Of a stretch of 64,000 nucleotides of DNA, positions 17,980 to 29,033 are shown one piece after another. A program made the translations under genes and the position numbers. The notes beneath the pieces are model-generated. The model searched no databases. It worked only from the letters and a program-made list of their open reading frames with translations, and was not told the DNA's origin. This DNA comes from Agrobacterium tumefaciens (GTDB lineage: Bacteria > Pseudomonadota > Alphaproteobacteria > Rhizobiales > Rhizobiaceae): positions 2,705,001 to 2,769,000 of the forward strand of contig CP048469.1 in NCBI GenBank assembly GCA_025559845.1, read 5' to 3'. Within the stretch, counting starts at the first letter, position 1. Each line of letters begins with the position of its first letter.

Positions 17980-18974
17980 TGCCCTGTGCTCCGGTGAACA
18001 TCGCGAAATGCCTTTTGGGCACCGGCAACCGGCAGAGCCGTCGCTTCATAAACGCCACGCGCCACGGCGCGTGCCATGGTGATTGTCGCAAGGTGGCAGA
18101 GTTCTGCAAAGTGAACACCGGCCTGAAGTGTTTTTTCACCCGTTGCGGCAGAAAACATTGTGTCGCCATCACTTGGCAGATGAGCCGGCAAAACGGCGCG
18201 GGCAAGGCCATCATGCGCCATGATCGACAAACGATGTGCCTGTGCTTTTGTCAGTGCGGCATCGGTCACCACAGCCCCAATCGTTGTTGCGGTGAGGTTC
18301 ACACCCTTCAAACGAAGCGCGGTATCGTGCGTCGCGAATTGCGAAGGATACCCAAAAGCCCCAAACTCGCCGTCCGTTTCAAACGGCGCGGACCAGAAAT
18401 GATGCCCCTCCCCGACAGTTGCAGAACCAAGTGCATTGACCGCAACAATCGCCGCAATCTTGTAGCCGCCGGAACTCATGGCGCTGGCCGAACCAAGACC
18501 ACCTTTGAAGGTAGCAGTCGTCGCCCCCGTCCCGGCACCGACTGTGCCAAGATCAAACGGTCCTGTCGCAGCCGCCCTGAAGGCAGCATAACCCATGTCG
18601 CGATAGGGAGAATTGAGGCCCCAATCCTTGTTCCCGCCATTCAATAGATCCATCAGGATCGCCTGCGGTACGATCGGCACCCGCGTGGTGCCGACCTGCA
18701 AGCCACGACCAATCTCACGCAAACCGGCCTGAACGCCACCTGCCGCATCCAGCCCGAATGCTGAACCGCCGGAAAGCACAAGAGCATCCACCGTCTCGAC
18801 CGTCATGGAAGGGTCCAGCAAGGCCGTGTCCCTGCCGCCGGGCGCGCCTCCCAGCACGCTGCCAGAGGCAACAGCCGGTCGATCGAACACGATGGCGGTC
18901 ACACCCGAGCCAAGTTGAAGGTCGGTGACGTTTCCGACTGAAACACCATCGATATCGGTGAGAAGATTGTGCAT
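17976..18974 (-). CDS. P1-family (DmpA/NylC-like) autoprocessing aminopeptidase or amidase
   Basis: The 332-residue Ntn-hydrolase-type enzyme of peptidase family S58 shows DITDIDGVSVGN-like opening residues (TDIDGVSVGNVTD), the motif LVLSGGSAFGLDAAGG and the glycine-rich loop GAGTGATTATFKGGLGSAS. Family members self-cleave before a Ser or Thr that becomes the nucleophile. The matching site here appears to be Ala229/Thr230 in ATTIGAVVTDA. I chose the ATG at 18974 because AGAGGGA lies upstream; a GTG at 19013 is also open. The substrate could be a D-amino-acid peptide, beta-peptide or amide. The gene is coupled to the ModE-like gene. Confidence 0.88.
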   Translation of the reverse strand: MHNLLTDIDGVSVGNVTDLQLGSGVTAIVFDRPAVASGSVLGGAPGGRDTALLDPSMTVETVDALVLSGGSAFGLDAAGGVQAGLREIGRGLQVGTTRVPIVPQAILMDLLNGGNKDWGLNSPYRDMGYAAFRAAATGPFDLGTVGAGTGATTATFKGGLGSASAMSSGGYKIAAIVAVNALGSATVGEGHHFWSAPFETDGEFGAFGYPSQFATHDTALRLKGVNLTATTIGAVVTDAALTKAQAHRLSIMAHDGLARAVLPAHLPSDGDTMFSAATGEKTLQAGVHFAELCHLATITMARAVARGVYEATALPVAGAQKAFRDVHRSTGQ

Positions 18975-19059
18975 TGCGGCGTTGTTCCCTCTTTTATGCC
19001 GGTATCCCGCCACGACTGAAGAGTGTCAACGTAAAACCAGCCTTCCGGAAAAACGACGA

Positions 19060-19833
19060 TCAGGAAAACACCGCCGTACCGATGATCGGCGTTGAGGGCA
19101 CGGCCATGTCCCTTGGCTCAAGTAGCCCGGCTTGAAACGCATCACGCCCGGCAGCGATCGCACGGGCAAATGCCTGCGCCATGATGACCGGATGAGTTGC
19201 ACCCGCAACCGCTGTATTGAGCAGGACCGCGTCATAGCCCAGTTCCATCACCGTAACCGCGTGGGATGGGCGACCAATCCCGGCATCGACGATCAGCGGT
19301 ACGTCAGGAAAATGCGCCCGCATCGATTTGAGTGCCGTCACATTGAGAGGCCCCATGGCACTTCCGATTGGCGCGCACCACGGCATCAGCACCTTGCAGC
19401 CGGCATCCAGCAGTTTTTCCGCAACGACTAGATCGTCGGTGGTATAGGGGAAAACCTCGAAACCCTCGTCGCAGAGAATTTTCGCGGCCTCGACCAGGGC
19501 AAAGACATCTGGCTGCAAGGTATCGTGATTGCCGATGACCTCGAGCTTGATCCAGTCTGTCGCGAACACCTCGCGCGCCATTTTCGCAGTCAAAACCGCT
19601 TCCTTGGCGGTATGGCAACCCGCCGTGTTGGGCAGGATGTGGCAACTGAGGTCACGCAGCAGTTCAAAAAACTGCCCGCCCTTCTTGCCGCCCGCCGTTT
19701 CCCGGCGCAACGAAACTGTCAGGATTTCCGTGCCACTTGCCCGGATAGCCTCTTCAAGAATGGCAGGCGATGGATAGCGGGCCGTACCAAGCAGCAGACG
19801 GGAAGAGACTTCGCGATCGTAAAACGTCAACAT
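19060..19833 (-). CDS. thiG: Thiazole synthase
   Basis: The 257-residue TIM-barrel enzyme builds the thiazole phosphate ring from 1-deoxyxylulose 5-phosphate, the glycine imine made by ThiO, and the sulfur carried by ThiS. The Schiff-base lysine lies in [11 protein letters not shown], and the phosphate-binding part in [13 protein letters not shown] and [14 protein letters not shown]. It is the last thi gene visible, 4 bp after thiS. No thiE follows; the next gene on this strand is a P1 peptidase 85 bp away, so thiE must be elsewhere. Confidence 0.97.
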   Translation of the reverse strand: MLTFYDREVSSRLLLGTARYPSPAILEEAIRASGTEILTVSLRRETAGGKKGGQFFELLRDLSCHILPNTAGCHTAKEAVLTAKMAREVFATDWIKLEVIGNHDTLQPDVFALVEAAKILCDEGFEVFPYTTDDLVVAEKLLDAGCKVLMPWCAPIGSAMGPLNVTALKSMRAHFPDVPLIVDAGIGRPSHAVTVMELGYDAVLLNTAVAGATHPVIMAQAFARAIAAGRDAFQAGLLEPRDMAVPSTPIIGTAVFS

Positions 19834-19837
19834 TCCG

Positions 19838-20035
19838 TCAGCCCCCCTGCATCGGCGAGAGAATTTCGATACGGTCGCGATCCTTCAACCTGCACGCGGC
19901 ACGCTCGTCCGAATGGATGAGGTCGCCATTGACCGCCGTCGCCAGCCATTCGCCTTCATACTCAAGATCGGAAAGCAGTGCTGCCAATGTGTCTGCGGCG
20001 AAATCAAGCTCCTCGCCATTCACCAGAAGTTTCAT
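19838..20035 (-). CDS. thiS: Thiamine biosynthesis sulfur carrier protein
   Basis: The 65-residue ubiquitin-like protein ends in the required Gly-Gly (SPMQGG), which is adenylylated and thiocarboxylated to donate sulfur for thiazole formation. The start [12 protein letters not shown] is standard. The first 32 bp overlap the 3' end of thiO in a different frame, and thiG begins 4 bp after its stop, so translation of the three is probably linked. Confidence 0.95.
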   Translation of the reverse strand: MKLLVNGEELDFAADTLAALLSDLEYEGEWLATAVNGDLIHSDERAACRLKDRDRIEILSPMQGG

Positions 20036-21011
20036 GTTGTTTGTCCTTTGCAGATAGATCACTGAAGACGACACGCGCAGCTTCGCGCGCCATCGCTGGC
20101 GACAAAAGAAAGCCGTGCCGGTGCGCACCGTTGACGAGAATGGTCCTGCCGCTTTCGCTGATCTTCGGCAGGTTATCGGGAAATGCAGGGCGGATACCGG
20201 TGCCTGTTTCGAGTATCTCCGCTTCGGCGAAAGCCGGATGAATGGTGTAGGCAGCATTGAGGAATTCCATCGTCGAGCGGACCGAGATCGGTCCGGTATG
20301 CTCGGATTCAATCATCGTTGCCCCGACCATGAAGCGCCCGCCTTCACGCGGCACAATGTAAAGCGGGATACGCGGATGCAGCAGGCGGACAGGGCGGGCC
20401 AGCGAAACATCCTGTGTGGCGAGATAAAGCATTTCGCCACGAACACCGCGAAGCCGGGGAAGCCGACCGACCCCCGCATAGCCGACACAATCGACCACAC
20501 GGTCGAACGTATTTTCCTCCAGCCGGCCCATGCCCAGATGGAAGGCGACACCCATGTCCTGAAGGCGCGCATGAAGAGCTTTCAGCGCAAGGCGCGGATC
20601 GAGATGGCCTTCTTCCGGAAAATACAGCCCGAAACGGAAACGCCCCGAAAGATCGGGCTCGAGAGCTGCAATCCCATCCTCATCCAGCCATCTGTAACCA
20701 CTGGTTCTGGAGGCAAAACGCGAAAGCTCGGCGCGATCGCGCGCCGGTGCAACGACAAGCGTGCCGTTGCGGAAAACGAGGCCGGGGGTGGCTCGTTCCC
20801 ACCAGTCCAGTGCAGACTGACCAAGCGTTAGTACAGCCTCTTCTGCACTCTCGCGTTCACACCAGGGAGCCAGCATTCCGCCTGCATACCAGGAAGCGCC
20901 GCGAAACGGTTCGGCAGCGGCATCCGCAACCTCGACCGAAGCACCCGCCAAAGCCAGTTCGAACGCCGCGGTTAAACCCGCGACGCCCGTTCCTTTGATG
21001 AGGATACGCAT
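20004..21011 (-). CDS. thiO: Glycine oxidase
   Basis: The 335-residue FAD enzyme of the DAO family oxidises glycine to iminoglycine for thiazole synthesis in aerobes. The N-terminal FAD motif is MRILIKGTGVAGLTAAFELA, and the ThiO phrase SWYAGGMLAPWCERESAEEA follows. The C-terminal FAD contact is ILVNGAHRHGFLLSPAMARE. The start is one base after the thiC stop. A much longer in-frame reading back to 21380 lies antisense-free but inside thiC in another frame and is not the gene. The C-terminus overlaps thiS by 32 bp. Confidence 0.95.
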   Translation of the reverse strand: MRILIKGTGVAGLTAAFELALAGASVEVADAAAEPFRGASWYAGGMLAPWCERESAEEAVLTLGQSALDWWERATPGLVFRNGTLVVAPARDRAELSRFASRTSGYRWLDEDGIAALEPDLSGRFRFGLYFPEEGHLDPRLALKALHARLQDMGVAFHLGMGRLEENTFDRVVDCVGYAGVGRLPRLRGVRGEMLYLATQDVSLARPVRLLHPRIPLYIVPREGGRFMVGATMIESEHTGPISVRSTMEFLNAAYTIHPAFAEAEILETGTGIRPAFPDNLPKISESGRTILVNGAHRHGFLLSPAMAREAARVVFSDLSAKDKQHETSGEWRGA

Positions 21012-21012
21012 G

Positions 21013-23033
<2,021 letters not shown>

Positions 23034-23147
23034 AATGACCGAAAGAAAATGCACATCCCCGCTTTTGTCAAGGAGCGATATCGACACTTGGCAGCATCGA
23101 CTGTTTGTCGCATGCTGCTGTTAGTTGCAGTTAACCTAACGGTTTAG

Positions 23148-23185
23148 TTGAATGTTATCGTTTGGAATGTAACCATAACATTCAA
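23148..23185. promoter_or_regulatory. Perfect 11-bp inverted repeat before the carrier-protein operon
   Basis: TTGAATGTTAT (23148-23158) and ATAACATTCAA (23175-23185) are exact complements around a 16-base spacer, 35 bp upstream of the aminoacyl carrier protein start. The arms are far enough apart for a dimeric regulator, and the position near the start suits repression. No cognate regulator gene lies nearby. Confidence 0.55.
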
Positions 23186-23220
23186 AGCGTCTAATATGAC
23201 TTCATGGGAGACACGTCCAA

Positions 23221-23472
23221 ATGAACGCGACTATTCGTGAAATACTGGCAAAGTTCGGCCAGCTTCCCACCCCTGTCGAAACGATCGCCGATGAGGCTGA
23301 TCTTTACGCGGCGGGGCTTTCGTCTTTTGCTTCGGTACAACTGATGCTCGGCATCGAAGAGGCATTCGATATCGAGTTCCCCGACAATCTTCTCAACCGT
23401 AAATCCTTTGCGAGCATCAAGGCCATCGAAGAAACGGTCAAGCTCATCCTCGACGGAAAAGAGGCCGCCTGA
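23221..23472 (+). CDS. Aminoacyl carrier protein
   Basis: The 83-residue acyl-carrier-like protein shows the phosphopantetheine attachment region DLYAAGLSSFASVQLM, where Ser35 takes the place of the Ser in the usual DSL. The acidic helix II (IEEAFDIEFPD) is typical. It is followed by a flavin dehydrogenase gene (TGATG overlap) and an amino acid:carrier protein ligase. From memory, the matching A. tumefaciens protein (Atu2571) is loaded with glycine by Atu2573, as shown by Mocibob and colleagues. It is the first gene of a five-gene operon. It is unlikely to be the fatty-acid carrier, which in rhizobia lies with fab genes. Confidence 0.93.
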   Translation: MNATIREILAKFGQLPTPVETIADEADLYAAGLSSFASVQLMLGIEEAFDIEFPDNLLNRKSFASIKAIEETVKLILDGKEAA

Positions 23473-24653
23473 TGAACGTCACCGTGGCGCCGATGGATGA
23501 AGCTCTGTCCGCGCGTGCGGGCAAAGTCGCGGCGATTGCCGCAAAACATGCCGATGATGTCGATGCTGCCGGCCGGTTTCCCCATGAGGCCGTCGCAGCA
23601 CTGCGGCACGAACGGCTGCTGGGAATTCAAATTCCTGAAAACCTTGGCGGCGAAGCTGCCTCCCTGCAGGCGATCGCCGATATCTGCGTTCGCCTGGGAC
23701 AGGCATGCTCGGCAACGGCGATGATTTTCGCCATGCATCATATCAAACTGTCGAGCCTCGTTGAGCACGGCGAACAAAGCGACTGGCACGCGGCTTTCAT
23801 GCGCCGTGTTGCGGGCGAACAGCTCCTGCTCGGATCGGCGACGACGGAAGGCGGCATCGGCGGTAATCTCCGCAACTCCATCTGCGCAATCGATATCCAG
23901 GGCGATATCTGCCAGCTGGAAAAGGACGCCACCGTCATTTCCTACGGTAGCGACGCCGACGCCATTTTGATCACCTCGCGCTCGCATTCTGACGCCGCTC
24001 CCACCGATCAGGTGATGACGGTTTTCCTGAAAGACCAGTATACGCTCGAGAAGACCCACGTATGGGACACGCTCGGCATGCGCGGAACCTGCTCCGACGG
24101 CTTCCTGTTTCGCGGCAAGGCGCCGGCCACCCAGATTTTTCCGAAACCCTTTGCCGAGATCGCTGCACAATCGATGCTTGCAACATCGCATCTGCTGTGG
24201 AGCGCGGTCTGGTACGGTATCGCTTCTGACGCTGTCTTGAGAGCGCAATCTTTCGTACGCGCTGCGGCACGCAAATCGCCAGGCACTGCACCACCAGGCG
24301 CCATCCGCCTTGCCGAAGTCTCGACCAAGCTGCAGGTGGTGAAATCCAACATCATCGCTGGCATCAAGGCCTACAATGACACCAAGAGCGATCCGGAAAA
24401 GCTCATGTCCATGGCCTTCGCCGTGGCCATGAACAATGTGAAGATCTGCTCTTCGGAATCCATTCTCGAAATCATCGACCACGCCATGCTGATCTGCGGC
24501 ATCATGGGCTACAAGAACGGTACGCCCTACAGCCTCGGCCGACATCTGCGCGATGCGCATTCCGCGCGCCTGATGATTTCCAACGACCGCATACTCGGCA
24601 ATTCCGCCAACCTCCTGCTCGTTCACAAGCAGGACACCAGCCTCTTGGGATAA
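23472..24653 (+). CDS. Acyl-CoA dehydrogenase-family flavoprotein (probable carrier-bound substrate oxidase)
   Basis: The 393-residue protein has the acyl-CoA dehydrogenase fold: an N-terminal helical domain ([20 protein letters not shown]), FAD-binding middle strand region ([16 protein letters not shown]) and C-terminal four-helix domain ending [20 protein letters not shown]. It is encoded between a carrier protein and its aminoacyl ligase. By analogy with prolyl-carrier dehydrogenases such as PltE and RedW, it may oxidise the amino acid while it is bound to the carrier. That substrate is inference; a fatty acyl-CoA role is less likely in this operon. Confidence 0.88.
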   Translation: MNVTVAPMDEALSARAGKVAAIAAKHADDVDAAGRFPHEAVAALRHERLLGIQIPENLGGEAASLQAIADICVRLGQACSATAMIFAMHHIKLSSLVEHGEQSDWHAAFMRRVAGEQLLLGSATTEGGIGGNLRNSICAIDIQGDICQLEKDATVISYGSDADAILITSRSHSDAAPTDQVMTVFLKDQYTLEKTHVWDTLGMRGTCSDGFLFRGKAPATQIFPKPFAEIAAQSMLATSHLLWSAVWYGIASDAVLRAQSFVRAAARKSPGTAPPGAIRLAEVSTKLQVVKSNIIAGIKAYNDTKSDPEKLMSMAFAVAMNNVKICSSESILEIIDHAMLICGIMGYKNGTPYSLGRHLRDAHSARLMISNDRILGNSANLLLVHKQDTSLLG

Positions 24654-24657
24654 GACC

Positions 24658-25566
24658 ATGGACATGCAGACATCGTTTGTTGATCGACTGTTTGAAGAGG
24701 GCCTGCTGATCGAGACGGGCGTGGATGGTCTTTATGGCCGCAGCGGTCAGTTCGAAGACGTCATCGCCGCGTTCGAGCGCCTGATTGATCGGACCGGTGG
24801 TCCGGATGGTGCAGAAGCGATCCGCTTCCCGCCGGGCATCAACCGTGCCTATTTCGAAAAAAGCGGCTACATGAAGAGCTTTCCGCAGCTTGCAGGCACG
24901 GTTCACTCCTTCTGCGGCTGCGAGCTGGACCATGTCAGCCTGCTGAAGACGATGGATGAGGGTGGCGACTGGACGAAAGACCAGAAGGCCACCGATATCG
25001 TTCTGACACCGGCCGCGTGCTACCCGCTTTACCCGACGATTGCCAAGCGCGGCAACCTGCCGTCCGGCGGTGGGCTCTACGATATCCAGTCCTATTGCTT
25101 CCGCCATGAGCCGTCCAAGGACCCGGCCCGCCAACAGCTTTTCCGCATGCGCGAATATGTTCGCATGGGCACGGAAACGGATGTCACAGAGTTCCGTCAG
25201 ATCTGGATGGATCGTGGTGTCGCGATGATGGCTGCCGTTGGCCTCGACGTAACGATTGACGTGGCAAACGATCCGTTCTTCGGCCGCGCCGGCAAGATGC
25301 TTGCCAACAATCAGCGCGACCAGAACCTGAAGTTTGAGCTGCTGATCCCGGTGACATCCACCACCAATCCGACGGCCTGCATGAGCTTCAACTACCATCA
25401 GGACGCCTTCGGCCAGAAATGGGGTCTGAACCTCGACAGCGGCGACGTTGCGCATACGGCGTGTGTTGGCTTCGGCCTCGAGCGCATTGCGCTTGCACTG
25501 TTTGCACATCACGGTCTCGACGTGAAAAAATGGCCTGAAAAGGTCGTGAAGACGCTCTGGGGCTGA
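24658..25566 (+). CDS. Amino acid--[acyl-carrier-protein] ligase (seryl-tRNA synthetase-like)
   Basis: The 302-residue class II synthetase core has no tRNA-binding arm. It activates a small amino acid with ATP and transfers it to the phosphopantetheine of the carrier protein. The zinc ligands match the characterised Bradyrhizobium enzyme: Cys121 ([10 protein letters not shown]), Glu166 in motif 2 ([10 protein letters not shown]) and Cys269 ([12 protein letters not shown], motif 3). From memory it corresponds to Atu2573 of A. tumefaciens, described as glycine-specific. It sits 4 bp after the dehydrogenase gene. Confidence in family and partner is very high; the purpose of the loaded glycine is unknown. 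Confidence 0.96.
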   Translation: MDMQTSFVDRLFEEGLLIETGVDGLYGRSGQFEDVIAAFERLIDRTGGPDGAEAIRFPPGINRAYFEKSGYMKSFPQLAGTVHSFCGCELDHVSLLKTMDEGGDWTKDQKATDIVLTPAACYPLYPTIAKRGNLPSGGGLYDIQSYCFRHEPSKDPARQQLFRMREYVRMGTETDVTEFRQIWMDRGVAMMAAVGLDVTIDVANDPFFGRAGKMLANNQRDQNLKFELLIPVTSTTNPTACMSFNYHQDAFGQKWGLNLDSGDVAHTACVGFGLERIALALFAHHGLDVKKWPEKVVKTLWG

Positions 25567-25572
25567 CCCGCG

Positions 25573-26556
25573 ATGAAGCAGATATTTCCTGGCCTCGATC
25601 CTCAGAACTACGCGCAGCATCCCCTGCATTCCTCAGAGAGAATGTGGCCGGAAACCAATTGCTACGTCGATTTGTGGATCGAAGTGCTGGCGTCCCGAGG
25701 CCTGCCTCCGGAAGCCATGCTCGGCTTCACGCTGGCTCAGGATTTCGAAGGCGACCAGTTCACCTTTTTCAAGGTGCCGCTGGAAGACCTCGAAGCACTA
25801 TACGACATCCGCGCCACCGAACTGGCGATCTTCGATCAGGTGGAAAACCACGTCGAGGCACAGCTTCAGCGCGGCCGCATCTGCCTCATCGAAATGGACA
25901 GTTTCTACATGCCTGATACCCATGGTGTGGGCTATCAAAAAGAGCATGGCAAAACGACTATCGCCATCAATCGGCTCGACAGAGACAAGCGCGAGCTGGA
26001 CTATTTCCACAATGCCGGTTTTTTCCATCTGGCAGGTGACGACTTCGACGGTCTGTTCCAGCACCATCTGCAGGAAACCGACCCGCCTTTCCTGCCCTAT
26101 ACGGAATTCGCGAAATTTCCCGACAGCAACAATTCTGAAACGCACATCCGCAAGACGGCTGCGCGCCTGCTGAAGCTGCATTTCTCCAGGCGTCCATCCG
26201 CCAATCCGGTCAGGGCGTTCTCGGCCGTATTTCCGGCTCAGGTGGAAAAAGTGGCCGACAGACCCTTCGGCTTTTTTCACAAATATGCTTTCAACACGTT
26301 ACGACAACTCGGCGCCAATTTCGAACTGGCGGCAAGCCACCTCGAATGGCTGGATAGGGATGGCTTCCAAGAGGCATCGCAACACGCTTTGCGCATATCG
26401 GAGGTCGCCAAGACCGTTCAGTTCCAGCTGGCGCGGGCTGTCACGCGCCGCAAATTCGATGCGCTTGCAACTGTTCTCGATCCCGCCGCAGATGCATGGG
26501 ACGCGTTGATGCAGGCCCTCGACAAGAAACTGTCCGATGCCAGCGAGGCCGCGTGA
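25573..26556 (+). CDS. DUF1839 family protein
   Basis: The 327-residue soluble protein has no known function. Conserved-looking stretches include MWPETNCYVDLWIEVLASRG, FTFFKVPLEDLEALYDI and MDSFYMPDTHGVGYQ. A long alpha-helical C-terminal part begins around residue 210. There is no signal peptide or membrane helix. From memory, DUF1839 genes accompany amino acid:carrier protein ligase genes in several rhizobia, which suggests that this protein uses the aminoacyl carrier, for example as transferase or condensing partner. It starts 6 bp after the ligase gene and overlaps the next gene by GTGA. Confidence 0.85.
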   Translation: MKQIFPGLDPQNYAQHPLHSSERMWPETNCYVDLWIEVLASRGLPPEAMLGFTLAQDFEGDQFTFFKVPLEDLEALYDIRATELAIFDQVENHVEAQLQRGRICLIEMDSFYMPDTHGVGYQKEHGKTTIAINRLDRDKRELDYFHNAGFFHLAGDDFDGLFQHHLQETDPPFLPYTEFAKFPDSNNSETHIRKTAARLLKLHFSRRPSANPVRAFSAVFPAQVEKVADRPFGFFHKYAFNTLRQLGANFELAASHLEWLDRDGFQEASQHALRISEVAKTVQFQLARAVTRRKFDALATVLDPAADAWDALMQALDKKLSDASEAA

Positions 26557-29009
26557 GAGTGACCCTTCCGGGAGAGACGGCGACCCTGTTAAGCGAAGGC
26601 TGGACGCTGACGCTGACATCAGCGGATGCCTATGATCTCCCGTCGGACATTCCGGCACACCTTGAAAGCCTGCCCGCCGACGTTCCGGGCACCGTGGCGC
26701 AGGCACTGGAGGTCTCAGGCGAGTTCGATCGCTTTGCCCCAGAAGCCCTGAACGACAAAGACGCATGGTATCGCCTGACCCTGATTTCGGAGGTTAAGGG
26801 ACGCGCGATATTGCGTTTCGATGGACTGGCGACCGTCACCGAGGTCTTTTTCAACGGCACATTGGTCGCCGCATCCCAGAGCATGTTCGAGGTTCTGGAG
26901 ATCCCGGTTGACTTGACGGGGGCGGACGAGTTGGCGATGTGTTTCCGGGCCTTGTCCCCGAGGCTTGAGAAGACCGGCCCCCGCGCCAGATGGCGCCCCC
27001 AGATGATGAATTCACAGGGTTTGCGGCTGATCCGCACAACGGCACTCGGTTACATGCCGGGCTGGTGCCCTGAAATTCATGCAGCCGGCCCCTGGCGTCC
27101 TGTCAGCCTCACAAGGCAACCGCAAATCCATTACTCCATTCGTTCTTCTCTGGACGAAGCAGGAACCGGAACGCTCAGCGTCGCTCTGGAAACGGATAGC
27201 GACGTATCGTTGGCGCGTTTGATATGCGGCGGGCATGCAGTCGACCTGAATACAGATGCAATTGGCAGGCTTTCCGGCGAGTTGGCGATCCCAGAGGTCA
27301 CGCCATGGTGGCCACACACACATGGCGAACCGACCCTCCACGAGATCGCTTTGGAGCTGGACGGCAAGCGCATCAGTCTTGGAACGACAGGCTTTCGACG
27401 GATTGACATCGACCACGGCAAAGATGGCAATGGTTTCGGACTGCGGATCAACGGAGAACCTGTGTTCTGCCGCGGTGCCGTCTGGACGACAGCCGATATC
27501 GTCCGGCTGCCCGGCGGGCGCGCGGATTACGAACCATGGCTCAAACGGGCTCTGGACGCCGGTATGAACATGATCCGCATTGGCGGTACAATGACCTATG
27601 AGACCGCGGAGTTTTTTAAACTCTGCGACAAACTCGGCATCATGGTCTGGCAGGATGCCATGCTTGCGAACTTCGACTATCCGGCCAAGGATGAGGCGTT
27701 TCGCGAGCACGTAACGACCGAGATATCGCAGCTTCTTGACGCCACCGCATTGTCGCCTTCGCTCACCGTCTTTTGCGGTGGCAGCGAGATGTATCAGCAG
27801 GGAGCGATGCTGGGCCTTCCCGAGCAAATCTGGAAAGGTCCATTGACGGAAGTGGTCCTTCCCGACCTTTTGAAAACAAAACGCCCTGACATCGCTTACG
27901 TGGCGAATTCACCGTCGGGCGGCGCATTGCCATTTTTTCCCAATTCTGGGGTCGGCCATTATTACGGTGTCGGAGCCTATTGCCGCCCTCTCGACGATGC
28001 GCGCCGTGCTGATGTTCGTTTTGCCGCCGAGTGCCTGGCGTTTGCCAATATTCCCGAGCAGGAAACACTGGACCGCCATCTTGCCGTTCAGCCTGTGCAT
28101 GATCCGCGATGGAAAGCCCGAACACCGCGTGACCGGGGTGCCTCCTGGGACTTCGAGGATGTGCGCGATCACTACCTGAAACTCCTTTACGACGTCGAAC
28201 CGGATGTCTTGCGCCGCGAAGACAGCGCCCGCTACATGGACATGTCACGCGCTGCAATTGCCGAAGTCATGGAAGCAACCTTTGCGGAGTGGCGTCGTCC
28301 GGATTCCCATTGCCAAGGCGCCCTGGTCTGGACGTTCCAGGATATCCTGCCCGGCGCAGGCTGGGGATTGATCGATGCCACGGGCCGACCAAAATCCGTT
28401 TGGTACGGGTTGAAACGTGCCTTCGGTCGGCTGCAGGTGACGCTGTCGGATGAAGGCACAAATGGCCTGGACGTCAATATCGTCAACGAAACCGCCCAAA
28501 CAACTCAAGTCATGCTGGAATTGACTTGCCTGCGGGATGGCACGCAACCGGTCGTGCATGCCAAACGGGCCTTCGATCTTGCGCCTCGCCAGAGTCTCGT
28601 TGTCCCGGCAACAGACCTGTTCGGAGCGTTTTTCGACACAACCTATGCCTATCGCTTCGGCCCTCCTTCCCATGATGTGACGCTCGCTCGGCTACGCGAC
28701 ACGACAAGCGGACATGTGGTGACAGATGCATTTCATTTTCCACTTGGACGGAAAAGAGCACTGCACCCGGCATCAATACAGATCACCAAAAACAATATTG
28801 GCGGAACTTGGTGGCTTGAGATCGAAACCGATCGTCTGGCGCAGTCGGTCCATATTGCAGCGGAAGGCTATAGCCCCTCCGACAACTGGTTCCATCTGGC
28901 TCCGGGTGAAGCAAAGCGGATCGAACTTCGTGCCGACGTCGATGCCGATGCTGCCGAACCAACTGGCGAAATCATGTCGCTCGGCTCAAGCCGCCGCTTT
29001 TCCTTCTAG
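26553..29009 (+). CDS. Glycoside hydrolase family 2 (beta-mannosidase-like) protein
   Basis: The 818-residue protein has the beta-mannosidase layout: N-terminal jelly-roll (VPGTVAQALEVSGEFDRF, ARLRFDG-like ILRFDGLATVTEVFFNG), immunoglobulin-like domain, TIM barrel (GMNMIRIGGTMTYETAEFF) and C-terminal beta domains. The acid/base Glu (GGSEMYQ, about residue 412) and the likely nucleophile Glu (AAECLAFANIP, about residue 493) are retained. The start is a GTG overlapping the DUF1839 stop, with GAGG 6 bp upstream. There is no signal peptide, so it is cytosolic. A glycosidase inside an aminoacyl-carrier operon hints at a glycosylated product or an unusual transglycosylation; the substrate is unknown. 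Confidence 0.88.
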   Translation: MRVTLPGETATLLSEGWTLTLTSADAYDLPSDIPAHLESLPADVPGTVAQALEVSGEFDRFAPEALNDKDAWYRLTLISEVKGRAILRFDGLATVTEVFFNGTLVAASQSMFEVLEIPVDLTGADELAMCFRALSPRLEKTGPRARWRPQMMNSQGLRLIRTTALGYMPGWCPEIHAAGPWRPVSLTRQPQIHYSIRSSLDEAGTGTLSVALETDSDVSLARLICGGHAVDLNTDAIGRLSGELAIPEVTPWWPHTHGEPTLHEIALELDGKRISLGTTGFRRIDIDHGKDGNGFGLRINGEPVFCRGAVWTTADIVRLPGGRADYEPWLKRALDAGMNMIRIGGTMTYETAEFFKLCDKLGIMVWQDAMLANFDYPAKDEAFREHVTTEISQLLDATALSPSLTVFCGGSEMYQQGAMLGLPEQIWKGPLTEVVLPDLLKTKRPDIAYVANSPSGGALPFFPNSGVGHYYGVGAYCRPLDDARRADVRFAAECLAFANIPEQETLDRHLAVQPVHDPRWKARTPRDRGASWDFEDVRDHYLKLLYDVEPDVLRREDSARYMDMSRAAIAEVMEATFAEWRRPDSHCQGALVWTFQDILPGAGWGLIDATGRPKSVWYGLKRAFGRLQVTLSDEGTNGLDVNIVNETAQTTQVMLELTCLRDGTQPVVHAKRAFDLAPRQSLVVPATDLFGAFFDTTYAYRFGPPSHDVTLARLRDTTSGHVVTDAFHFPLGRKRALHPASIQITKNNIGGTWWLEIETDRLAQSVHIAAEGYSPSDNWFHLAPGEAKRIELRADVDADAAEPTGEIMSLGSSRRFSF

Positions 29010-29033
29010 AACATTCCCTGCAGAAGCAACCGG

